Positions 51,139 to 59,258 of a DNA stretch of 64,000 bases are shown here, piece after piece; position 1 is the stretch's first letter, and every line of letters starts with the position of its first letter. The stretch comes from Candidatus Omnitrophica bacterium UBA6233 (GTDB lineage Bacteria; Omnitrophota; Gorgyraeia; Gygaellales; Profunditerraquicolaceae), in contig DJWJ01000031.1 of the NCBI GenBank assembly GCA_002440965.1, positions 1 to 64,000 on the forward strand. The letters are read 5' to 3'. The translations under genes were made by a program, and so were the position numbers. Under the pieces are notes generated by a model. That model was not told where the DNA came from. It did not search any database and saw only the letters and a list, made by a program, of their open reading frames with translations.

Positions 51139-52077
51139 ATGCGTTTTTTAGTCACGGGAGGAGCTGGTTTTATCGGATCGCATATCACCGAGCGAATTCT
51201 TGAAGCCGGGCATTTTGTGCGGGTATTGGATAATTTCTCAAGCGGTAAAGAAGATAATCTATCTTTTGTAAAAGAATATGCGGATAGATTTGAATTAATC
51301 CGCGGCGATATCTGCAGCAGCTCTACCTGCGAGAAAGCCACAAGCGGTATTGATTATGTTTTACATCAGGCAGCATTGCGTTCAGTGCCCAAGTCCATGG
51401 AGGAACCCCTGAATTATAACCATGTTAATATAGACGGTACATTTTTCATTTTACAAGCAGCAGCCAAGAATAAAGTTAAACGTTTTGTTTTCGCTTCATC
51501 AAGTTCGATATATGGAGATACAAATAAATTTCCTGAGCAGGAAGCTGACTATCCTTTGCTTGTTTCTCCTTATGCTTTATCGAAATTAGCCGGAGAATAC
51601 TATTGCCGTATTTTTTCCGAGCATTTTAAGCTAGAAACGATATGCCTTAGGTATTTCAATGTTTTCGGTCCTCGCCAGGCCCCTGATGATGAATATTCGG
51701 CGGTTATACCTAAGTTTATCCACTGTTTTCTTAATAATCAACAGCCCCCGATTTTCGGGACTGGCGAGCAATCCAGGGATTTTACTTATGTGGAGAATGT
51801 TGTCCAAGCGAATATTAAGGCAGCTTTACTTACGGATGTCAAACATGAAGTATTGAATGTAGCATGTGGTAGGGATAATACCTTGCTTAACCTGGCAGAG
51901 ATATTGAGTAAGATCATGGGTAAAAATATCAAGCCGGAATTCTTTCCTAAACGCCCTGGAGACGTCCTTAAAACTCTGGCAGATATTTCTAAGGCTGAAA
52001 AAGTTCTCAGTTGGAAATCAGTCGTAGGTTTTGAAGAAGGTTTGCAGAGGACTATTAATTGGTTTAAAAGCAGATAA
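51139..52077 (+). CDS. NAD-dependent sugar epimerase/dehydratase (UDP-GlcNAc/Glc 4-epimerase type)
   Basis: A 312-residue SDR-extended enzyme: TGGAGFIGSH is the NAD loop, SSSSIYGD and YALSKLAGEYYC hold the catalytic Ser/Tyr-x3-Lys, and RYFNVFGPRQAP is the sugar-binding motif typical of WbpP/GalE-like 4-epimerases. It should interconvert UDP-hexoses or UDP-HexNAc for the glycan genes downstream. AAAGGAG lies 8 bases before the ATG. It stands at the start of the final biosynthesis-export block and has its own promoter. Confidence 0.9.
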   Translation: MRFLVTGGAGFIGSHITERILEAGHFVRVLDNFSSGKEDNLSFVKEYADRFELIRGDICSSSTCEKATSGIDYVLHQAALRSVPKSMEEPLNYNHVNIDGTFFILQAAAKNKVKRFVFASSSSIYGDTNKFPEQEADYPLLVSPYALSKLAGEYYCRIFSEHFKLETICLRYFNVFGPRQAPDDEYSAVIPKFIHCFLNNQQPPIFGTGEQSRDFTYVENVVQANIKAALLTDVKHEVLNVACGRDNTLLNLAEILSKIMGKNIKPEFFPKRPGDVLKTLADISKAEKVLSWKSVVGFEEGLQRTINWFKSR

Positions 52078-52252
52078 TGCGCAGTTCTGTAGATAATTGC
52101 ATAATCCATCCGTTAAGCTATCTATATTTACAGGATTTAGTTAATCCACGTTAAACAATTCAATATTTTTAGTCTCTCGTTGTTCAATGTGCAATTGGTC
52201 CAGATATTGCACTTAAACCGCTTTTAGCCGGATAATAGCAGGTATTTATTGA

Positions 52253-52281
52253 TTGTAGATTAAAGCTACAAATAGTATAAT
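52253..52281 (+). promoter_or_regulatory. Promoter with probable leaderless start for the GT4 gene
   Basis: TTGTAG at 52253-52258 and a perfect TATAAT at 52276-52281 are 17 bases apart. ATG 52288 lies 6 bases beyond the -10 and no SD exists. The rest of the 210-base gap holds only a 7-bp inverted repeat (GTGCAAT 52189-52195 with ATTGCAC 52206-52212). Confidence 0.6.
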
Positions 52282-52287
52282 AATCCG

Positions 52288-53457
52288 ATGGCTGAAAATG
52301 GAAAGATTAACCTGCTTTATGTAATTACTAAGCTTGAACTCGGAGGCGCTCAGAAGCATTTATTAAGTCTCTTGCAGTCTTTGGATGCGAATCGGTTCAG
52401 GTTGTTTCTGTTTACGGCTAATAGAGGGGAGTTGCTTGATCAGGTAATTAACATTCAGGGACTTAAGTTTTATCGCTGCGCATTTATGGACCGCCCGGTC
52501 AATCCTATTAAAGATTTACTATCATTTCTATTGCTATGCTTATTTATAAAGAAGAATAATATTCATATTGTTCATACTCATAGTTCAAAAGCGGGTATTT
52601 TGGGTAGGCTTGCTGCTAAGGCGTGTAGGGCAAAATTCATAATTCATAGTGTCCATGGCTGGAGTTTTAATGATTATCAGATTAAATGCGTAAGCTATCT
52701 TTATGTTTGGCTCGAAAGATTCTGCGCCAGGTTCACCGATAGGATCGTAGTGTTTTCAGAATGGGATAAGCACAAGGGGTTGGCGAGAAGAATCGGGAAT
52801 AAAGAGAAGTATATATTTATAAGACATGGGATCGCGCCTGATGATTTCAGAAGTAAGTCTTTCCGCCATAAAATAAGGAAAGATTTAGGTTTCTCTGAGG
52901 ACAATCCGGTTATAGGCTCGGTTGCTTGTTTTAAGCCTCAGAAGGCCCCTTTAGATTTCGTAAAGTCAGCTTATTTGCTGAAGAAGATATTCCCCAAAAT
53001 AAAGTTTTTGATGGTCGGGGACGGCATACTCGGTAATAAGTTGGTACGGTTGATTAGGGAGCTTGATTTAAGCAATGATTTTGTTCTTACAGGGTGGCGC
53101 CGCGATGTCCCGCTTATTTTATCGGCGATAGATATATTTGCGTTGACTTCACTTTGGGAAGGAATGCCGATTGCTGTATTGGAGGCTATGGCCGCGGGAG
53201 TCCCGGTTGTTGCTACAGATACTGGCGGTATAAGAGAGGTTATTTCGGAAAATGTAAATGGATTTTTGGTTAGGCCCGGAGACCCTCAGGCATTTTGCGA
53301 TAGAATCGCCCGGCTTTTGGAAGATGACAATTTAAGGGAGTCTTTCGTAAAAAAGTCTGGGAGTATAATTAAAAGGCCTGAATTTCTGGCGGTGAATATG
53401 CTTAAGGAAACAGAACGGATATATTTGAATTGCGGTAGCGGGGTTTGCTGTGGGTAA
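52288..53457 (+). CDS. GT4-family glycosyltransferase
   Basis: A 389-residue GT-B retaining enzyme: LYVITKLELGGAQKHL at the N-terminus, VHTHSSKAGILGRLA, and IGSVACFKPQKAP. The E-x7-E nucleotide-sugar motif sits in EGMPIAVLEAMAAGVPVVATDTGG, split here as EGMPIAVLE and AMAAGVPVV. It should add a hexose or HexNAc to the lipid-linked glycan in the cytoplasm. The stop overlaps the WecA-like gene by 8 bases, so initiation and first elongation are coupled. Confidence 0.92.
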   Translation: MAENGKINLLYVITKLELGGAQKHLLSLLQSLDANRFRLFLFTANRGELLDQVINIQGLKFYRCAFMDRPVNPIKDLLSFLLLCLFIKKNNIHIVHTHSSKAGILGRLAAKACRAKFIIHSVHGWSFNDYQIKCVSYLYVWLERFCARFTDRIVVFSEWDKHKGLARRIGNKEKYIFIRHGIAPDDFRSKSFRHKIRKDLGFSEDNPVIGSVACFKPQKAPLDFVKSAYLLKKIFPKIKFLMVGDGILGNKLVRLIRELDLSNDFVLTGWRRDVPLILSAIDIFALTSLWEGMPIAVLEAMAAGVPVVATDTGGIREVISENVNGFLVRPGDPQAFCDRIARLLEDDNLRESFVKKSGSIIKRPEFLAVNMLKETERIYLNCGSGVCCG

Positions 53458-54433
53458 ATATTTCCTGATTTTTCTAGCTGGTTTAGCTATTAGTATTCTA
53501 CTCATAGTTTTACTGAAGAAGATTTCTTCGCGTTTTAATATTTTAATTACCAAAAAGATTCCTTTAGTAGGTGGATTTTGTGTAGGGCTTGCTTTTGGTT
53601 TTGCTTCCTTAATAGGTTTTTTTCTTCTCCAAGGAGATCTTCGCACATTATCTTCTGTGATTGGGGTAGCTTTTGTAATGTTAGTTTTTGGGCTAGCCGA
53701 TGATTTCAGGGAATTGTCTGTTATCCAGAAGTTCTTTTTGCAGTTTATATGCGTTTTACTTTTGGCCCTGGCGGGTATAAGAACCCACATAGTTTTCTTT
53801 GGTTTTTGGGGTAATCTGCTAATCACTATTGTCTGGGTTTTAGGGGTAACCAATTCTTTCAACTTACTCGATATTTCTGACGGATTATCCGCTAGCGTAG
53901 CTTTGATTGCGGGAGCTTCATTTTTTGCTATTTCTTTTATTCATTGTCAGTTTGATGTTCAAATACTTTCTTTATCCTTATGCGCAGCGCTTTCCGGTTT
54001 CTTGGTTTTCAATCTTCCTCCCGCAAAAATATATTTAGGCAATTCAGGAAGCCATTTTCTCGGTTTTATCTTAGCCATACTTGCGCTTATGGTCGATTAT
54101 GCTCCTATTGACAGGCCTGTTGCTTTACTCAGTCCGATAATAATACTTTGGCTGCCTCTTTTAGATACAGCCTTTCTGATATATTTTCGGCTCAGAAAAG
54201 GATTAATTCCTTTTCACAAGAGCGATGATCATATTGCGTTAAGGTTTGTTACTTTTGGCTTTACGACCAAAGAGGTATTGATATTGATGTCAGCGTTGGC
54301 TTTATTTTTTGCTTTTTGTGGTATAGTCGTGAGCAAGGCAAACAATTTAATAGGGACAATTGTAGCAATGTTTGTTCTATTGGCAAGTTTTGGAGTTTTT
54401 GTAGGATTGCATAAGCTAAAAAACAATGGCTAA
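53450..54433 (+). CDS. Polyprenyl-phosphate N-acetylhexosamine-1-phosphate transferase (WecA/MraY family)
   Basis: A 327-residue polytopic enzyme started by GTG. KKIPLVGG, FGLADDFREL (catalytic DD pair near residue 84), NSFNLLDISDG and YLGNSGSHFLGF are the conserved cytoplasmic loops of the WecA/TagO/MraY family, with about ten membrane helices. It starts glycan synthesis by moving a sugar-1-phosphate from UDP to undecaprenyl phosphate. It overlaps the GT4 gene by 8 bases and the next gene by 8. WecA-like is more likely than MraY, since the peptide-binding HHH motif is absent. Confidence 0.9.
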   Translation: MGKYFLIFLAGLAISILLIVLLKKISSRFNILITKKIPLVGGFCVGLAFGFASLIGFFLLQGDLRTLSSVIGVAFVMLVFGLADDFRELSVIQKFFLQFICVLLLALAGIRTHIVFFGFWGNLLITIVWVLGVTNSFNLLDISDGLSASVALIAGASFFAISFIHCQFDVQILSLSLCAALSGFLVFNLPPAKIYLGNSGSHFLGFILAILALMVDYAPIDRPVALLSPIIILWLPLLDTAFLIYFRLRKGLIPFHKSDDHIALRFVTFGFTTKEVLILMSALALFFAFCGIVVSKANNLIGTIVAMFVLLASFGVFVGLHKLKNNG

Positions 54434-55727
54434 GAAAAAGGTTATTATTTTAGGCGCAGGGCTTACCGGATTAAGCGCTGCCTGGCATCTTCAAAAGAGG
54501 AGTATACCTTACATAATTTTTGAAAAAGAAAGGTCTATCGGGGGGCTTTGCCGTTCTAAAAAAATAGACGGCTTTACTTTTGATTGTGATGGGCATATGT
54601 TGCATTTTAGGCATCGTTATGTTTTTAATCTGGTAAAAAGCCTCTTAGGCGATAATCTGGTGAAGCATGAGAGAAACGCTTGGATTCATTTTTATGATAG
54701 GCTAATCCGTTATCCTTTTCAGGCTAATCTTTTTGGCTTGCCATCCCGTATCGCCCGAGAGTGCCTTACGGGTTATCTTAAAGTTCATAAGAACAAGCTT
54801 TATGAGTATGCTAACTTTGAGGATTGGATAAAGTTTACTTTCGGTTACGGAATAGCCAAACACTTTATGATTCCTTATAATTCCAAGTTTTGGACTCTTC
54901 CCTTAAAAGAATTGACCTGCGATTGGCTTGCCGGTTTTATTCCTATCCCTACCAGAGAACAGGTTGTGCTTGGCGCGAAAAGAGATGTTCCAAAGCAATT
55001 TGGTTATAATGCGAGTTTTTGGTACCCAAGGTCTGGAGGGATCAACGAATTACCCAAGGTTTTGGCTTGTGGATTAAAAGATGTTCGGATTGGATGCCGC
55101 GCCAAGCGGATAGACTTAAAGAAAAAAGAAATAAGTTTAAGCTCTGGAGGTAAGGAAACGTTTGATTGCTTGATTTCTACTATTCCTTTACCTGAGGTTT
55201 GGCATATTGCGCCGGATCTTCCCGCTAGTGTCGCAGTGTCATTTAAGAAGTTAAAATGGAATTCCATTTTTAATTTTAATATCGGTTTGAACCATTGCGG
55301 AAACCACAACAGGCACTGGATTTACTTTCCCGATAATAAGCTGTGTTTTTTCAGGGTAGGTTTCATTAATAATATTTCATCTTCTCTTGTCCCGCGCGGT
55401 AAAAGTTCGATGTATATAGAAGTGGCTTACTCCCGGGAAAGACCGTTAGATAAGAGAAAGATAATAACGAACATTATCAGGGATTTAAAAAGCGTTAACC
55501 TGATTTCCTGTCCGGATGAGGTATGCCTTCAGGACATTAACGATATAGAATACGGTTATCCGATTTATGATTTATTTTATAAGCATTCTAGAGACAATGC
55601 TGTTGGATTCCTCAGAGAAAACGGCGTAATTTCTTGCGGCCGTTACGGGTCTTGGAGATATATGTCTATGGAAGATGCGATACAGGATGGAAGGAGGGCA
55701 GCAGATGAAGTTGGCAAGCTTTTTTAA
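54426..55727 (+). CDS. FAD-dependent amine-oxidase-like / UDP-galactopyranose-mutase-like protein
   Basis: A 433-residue flavoprotein. IILGAGLTGLSAAWHL is the FAD ADP-binding loop, FEKERSIGGLCRS follows as in UGM and protoporphyrinogen-oxidase relatives, and DGHMLHFRHRYVF and YPIYDLFYKHSRDN appear later. GRYGSWRYMSMEDAIQDGRRA is the C-terminal FAD-contact motif. A mutase interconverting pyranose and furanose sugars, or another flavin step on a nucleotide sugar, is likely in this context. It overlaps WecA by 8 bases, and the permease start lies within its 3' end. Confidence 0.8.
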   Translation: MAKKKVIILGAGLTGLSAAWHLQKRSIPYIIFEKERSIGGLCRSKKIDGFTFDCDGHMLHFRHRYVFNLVKSLLGDNLVKHERNAWIHFYDRLIRYPFQANLFGLPSRIARECLTGYLKVHKNKLYEYANFEDWIKFTFGYGIAKHFMIPYNSKFWTLPLKELTCDWLAGFIPIPTREQVVLGAKRDVPKQFGYNASFWYPRSGGINELPKVLACGLKDVRIGCRAKRIDLKKKEISLSSGGKETFDCLISTIPLPEVWHIAPDLPASVAVSFKKLKWNSIFNFNIGLNHCGNHNRHWIYFPDNKLCFFRVGFINNISSSLVPRGKSSMYIEVAYSRERPLDKRKIITNIIRDLKSVNLISCPDEVCLQDINDIEYGYPIYDLFYKHSRDNAVGFLRENGVISCGRYGSWRYMSMEDAIQDGRRAADEVGKLF

Positions 55728-56499
55728 AGAAAGAATCCGGAAACTTTTTTTATGCCGTCGTGTATTTATTGATATGGCTTTGCGCCAGTTTAAAGAAAAA
55801 TATGCAGGTTCCAAACTCGGTTTATGGTGGGCGGTAGTTACGCCTTTACTTTTTGCCGTGAGTATCAATTTTGTCTTTATCTCGGTTTTTAATATACAAA
55901 TGCCCAACTATACTTTATTTGTTCTATCTGGAATGATCCCTTGGTTCTTTTTTACGAATTCTCTCTCGGAGGCCGCAGGTTCATTTTTATCTAACTCCTC
56001 AATCTTGAGGCAGACTCTTGTTCCTCGAGAGTTCATTCCAATGGCTTCGGTTATGGCAAGCCTTCTGAATTTCGCAATGGGTTTAATCTTTTTGTTACCC
56101 TTTTTTATAATCGCCAATATAAAAGTTTTAACGATCATGCCCTTATTATCGGTGGTTATATTATTTCACTTTATTTTTATTGCAGGTTTCGCGCTATTGT
56201 TATCCGTCCTCAACGTTTTTATGAGGGATTTACCGCATATCTTGTCGACTTTATTCATGGTTTGGTTTTGGATTACTCCGGTGTTCTATTCAATAGATAT
56301 GGCACCTGCTTCTTTTTTATGGGTATGTTTCATAAATCCAATGACCCATTTTGTAGTGATATATCGGGAAATATTGTTTCAAGCCAAGTTTCCTCCCCTC
56401 GGTAATTTCTTTATTCTAGGTTTACTGTCCTTGGGATTTTTCTTGATAAGTTACCTTATTTTTATATTAAAAGAACCCGAGTTATTAAAAAGAATATGA
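55705..56499 (+). CDS. wzm: ABC-2 polysaccharide export permease (Wzm-like)
   Basis: A 264-residue protein from ATG 55705, chosen over ATG 55675 because AAGGAGGG lies 6 bases before it. It has six membrane helices, an N-terminal amphipathic segment FKEKYAGSKLGLWWAVVTPLL and FVLSGMIPWFFFTNSL, typical of Wzm/TagG exporters. It forms the channel that moves the lipid-linked glycan across the inner membrane together with the following ATPase. The start lies inside the mutase-like gene, and the stop overlaps the ATPase by 4 bases, so three genes are coupled. Confidence 0.92.
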   Translation: MKLASFFKERIRKLFLCRRVFIDMALRQFKEKYAGSKLGLWWAVVTPLLFAVSINFVFISVFNIQMPNYTLFVLSGMIPWFFFTNSLSEAAGSFLSNSSILRQTLVPREFIPMASVMASLLNFAMGLIFLLPFFIIANIKVLTIMPLLSVVILFHFIFIAGFALLLSVLNVFMRDLPHILSTLFMVWFWITPVFYSIDMAPASFLWVCFINPMTHFVVIYREILFQAKFPPLGNFFILGLLSLGFFLISYLIFILKEPELLKRI

Positions 56500-59258
56500 A
56501 AAGAGTCGAAATCAAAGGAGCTTGGGAAAAATATCTCATAAAATTTATTAATCAAGGCAAGGTTTCTTGGGAAGAAATCTGGGCTCTAGAGGATATAAAT
56601 CTTGAAATTGATAAAGGACAAACCGTATGTTTAATTGGACAGAATGGGTCTGGGAAAACTACTCTTTTGAGGTTGATTGCCGGAATGCTCCTTCCGGATA
56701 AAGGTGAAGTTAATGTTGATGGCAGGGTTTCTGCTTTGATGGAACTTGGTGCGGGGTTCAATCCGGAATTTACGGGTAGAGAGAATATTTCGCTTAACGC
56801 CAGGATGTATGGATTAAGCGATGAAGCCCTGGCAGGCTCTTTGACTAAGATTATAGATTTTGCCGATTTGGGTAAATTTATCGATGCTCCAATAAAATAT
56901 TATTCTCAAGGTATGTTCATGCGCTTAGCCTTTAGTTTGGCAATATTCGTTGAGCCGGACATACTTTTGATTGACGAAGTTTTATCCGTGGGTGACGAAG
57001 AGGCAAGGCAAAAATGTATCAAGATGATCTTTGACCTGAAGAATGCGGGTAAAACAATAGTTTTAGTGACTCACGATTTAGATATGGCGGTTAAATTGTG
57101 CGATCGCGCCATTCTTATAGAAAAAGGAAAGATCATAAAGGACGGATTACCCAAGAAAATAATACCTTATTATTTTGAGACTATCGGGGATAAATCTGGA
57201 GTTGCTGTTCTTGGTTACGATAAGTATAGAATCGTGTTTAATAATGGAAAACTTAGTATTTCCTACGAAGATAATCTTCTTAGCAGGGGTTTCGGAGGCT
57301 CGCTTTCTTTTTTCTCTCCCTGTATTAATAGATGGTTATCATCTTCAGATTTGTCTTGGAAGATCAATAGATTATCTGAAAATAAAATTATTGCTGAGGG
57401 TAGTTCTGGAAGCCAGGCATTGTCTCAGATATGGACAGTTGAGCTGCTTGAAAACCAGCTTAAATGGGACATGGAACTTAAAGAAAGCTTGGCCGTTGAT
57501 CCCCATATGGATTTATTTTTAAGCCCGGATTATAAGAAGCTTTTTACCGCAGACAAAGATATGGATATACCCGATTTTTCGAATAAGTCAGATTGGCAGG
57601 AGTTGTATGCTTCTCGTGATTTTCTGGGTTTTTCTGCTCCGGATAAAAGCGCGAGTCTGCCTTTATTATTGTTTAAAGCAAATGATCGGAGTGTTCCATT
57701 TAGGGCTTTTAACACAGGTTATATCCAGGAAGCGCGGGTAATGCAGGCGCATCTTGGCGATGACCGCATTTTTTCGTTCAGTATAAGATTTTTTCCTTCT
57801 CGGAAAGACTTTGAAGATCTTATCTGGATTCTAAAGGAGGAATTGCGCCAGAAGCGCGAAGCGGAAGAACAGGAAAAAGCGAGGGCGCAGAAAGCGAAAG
57901 ATGAAGAACGGATTTTGGCGCAAACTCTTCAAGCCGGAAATTTCCGTGTTTTTGCGGATGTTGATAGTAGGAAAGTAAAGATTTATTTTAGAGAAAGAGA
58001 AGTCAGCAGCGGAAAAGGAATTTATTCGGATATATGTATGGCCGAAAGCGGCGTTTGGATAAACCCGGATTTTGCGCAGTGGCAAGTAAGAAGAACCTGC
58101 CCGGAGGAATTGAGCTTGATTTTTGTTTTCCCGGAACTATTTTTTCGTCAGATTTGGGTATTCAGGGCGGTTGATAATAGGATAATTCTTAAGGTATCGT
58201 TGGAGACCGACAAGCAGTTTTCAATAATTTCTCAATATTTAAGATTTGAGGTCAGCGATAAATTTAAGGAATGGAAAACAATTTATGAAAAAGGTGATGT
58301 TGCGGCCAAACAATATTATAACAATATCGCGCCAATAAGAATCAAAGATAATAAAGTTACAGAGATAATCTTGGGGGCTGGATCCGGTAATGAAATTGCG
58401 CCTCTGGGTATTCGTTCTTATTCAGGGTATGGCACAAAAACATTAAGTGTTTTTAAAAAGAAAGAATCAAATGGTGAGTCTATTTGCGTTAATTATTCGG
58501 CTATTATTCCGAGGAATGCGCAGTTGATTTCTCCCGGCAGAGTAGATTTATTTGAGGGGGAGATAGTTTTTAGTGGCGGTATCAGTTTAAGTGAACCCAT
58601 AAAGAAAACCGGTATTCTGAAAAGGAATAATCTTGGATTTATTTTTGATTCCGGCAGAGGAAAGATTTTTTTTGATGGCAGAGAATTGACCAAAGATTTG
58701 GGAGTATATACTTCTTTGCGTTCAAACGGAATTTGGTATGATTCGTTTCAGGGGGTTTGGGACTTTGAATGTTTGGATGATTTTAGGATGATAGCCAGAG
58801 GAGACTGGCAATGTATTCCTGTTTCGCAAACCTGGATCATAGAATTTCTGAAGGAAGGCTGTATATATTGGAAAGTGGTAATGGATGTTTATGAGGTCGT
58901 TGATTTGGAAATCCAACAAGCGAGCGTTATGCTTTCGCCGGAATACAAAATTTGGGAGGTTTCGGGTATACCCAAAGGATATTTTTCGCAAGGCTATACT
59001 AATGATTATGATATTTTGCCTTTTAGATTTTGGAATGGAAAATCGGGAGAAACCGGGCTCTGTGCTTCGGGAGATAAAATACCCGGTGTATGTTTTAAGA
59101 ATATTCGGGATGAGGCATTTTGTAATGCCATTGTGGAGAATACCGATTCAATTTACCGTGGGAGGCTGCTTCAATATCAAAAGGAAAACTTGCATAAACT
59201 TTTACCGGGTAAATACGACTATTTTGAAGGGGTAATAAAGATTGAATCTACGGGATAA
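56496..59258 (+). CDS. wzt: ABC polysaccharide export ATPase (Wzt-like) with three novel C-terminal repeats
   Basis: A 920-residue protein, about twice the usual Wzt length. Residues 1-240 are a normal ATPase: GQNGSGKT (Walker A, 48-55), YSQGM signature (136-140), LLIDEVLSVGD (157-167) and THD (192-194). The remaining 680 residues are not the Wzt beta-sandwich I know. They read as three related domains of about 200 residues (about 235-440, 480-695, 708-917), separated by a charged Lys/Glu/Arg helix at 446-478. Each has a Q-x-W core (QIWTVE, QIWVFR, QTWIIE) and a late P-G/S-x-x-D-x-F-E-G-like segment. The repeats may read the exported glycan. The stop overlaps the next gene by 17 bases. Confidence 0.85.
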   Translation: MKRVEIKGAWEKYLIKFINQGKVSWEEIWALEDINLEIDKGQTVCLIGQNGSGKTTLLRLIAGMLLPDKGEVNVDGRVSALMELGAGFNPEFTGRENISLNARMYGLSDEALAGSLTKIIDFADLGKFIDAPIKYYSQGMFMRLAFSLAIFVEPDILLIDEVLSVGDEEARQKCIKMIFDLKNAGKTIVLVTHDLDMAVKLCDRAILIEKGKIIKDGLPKKIIPYYFETIGDKSGVAVLGYDKYRIVFNNGKLSISYEDNLLSRGFGGSLSFFSPCINRWLSSSDLSWKINRLSENKIIAEGSSGSQALSQIWTVELLENQLKWDMELKESLAVDPHMDLFLSPDYKKLFTADKDMDIPDFSNKSDWQELYASRDFLGFSAPDKSASLPLLLFKANDRSVPFRAFNTGYIQEARVMQAHLGDDRIFSFSIRFFPSRKDFEDLIWILKEELRQKREAEEQEKARAQKAKDEERILAQTLQAGNFRVFADVDSRKVKIYFREREVSSGKGIYSDICMAESGVWINPDFAQWQVRRTCPEELSLIFVFPELFFRQIWVFRAVDNRIILKVSLETDKQFSIISQYLRFEVSDKFKEWKTIYEKGDVAAKQYYNNIAPIRIKDNKVTEIILGAGSGNEIAPLGIRSYSGYGTKTLSVFKKKESNGESICVNYSAIIPRNAQLISPGRVDLFEGEIVFSGGISLSEPIKKTGILKRNNLGFIFDSGRGKIFFDGRELTKDLGVYTSLRSNGIWYDSFQGVWDFECLDDFRMIARGDWQCIPVSQTWIIEFLKEGCIYWKVVMDVYEVVDLEIQQASVMLSPEYKIWEVSGIPKGYFSQGYTNDYDILPFRFWNGKSGETGLCASGDKIPGVCFKNIRDEAFCNAIVENTDSIYRGRLLQYQKENLHKLLPGKYDYFEGVIKIESTG

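Noticed and set aside
52189..52212. Inverted repeat GTGCAAT/ATTGCAC as a terminator after the epimerase gene
   Set aside because: The 10-base loop and absence of a following T-run make it unconvincing; it is mentioned only with the GT4 promoter.
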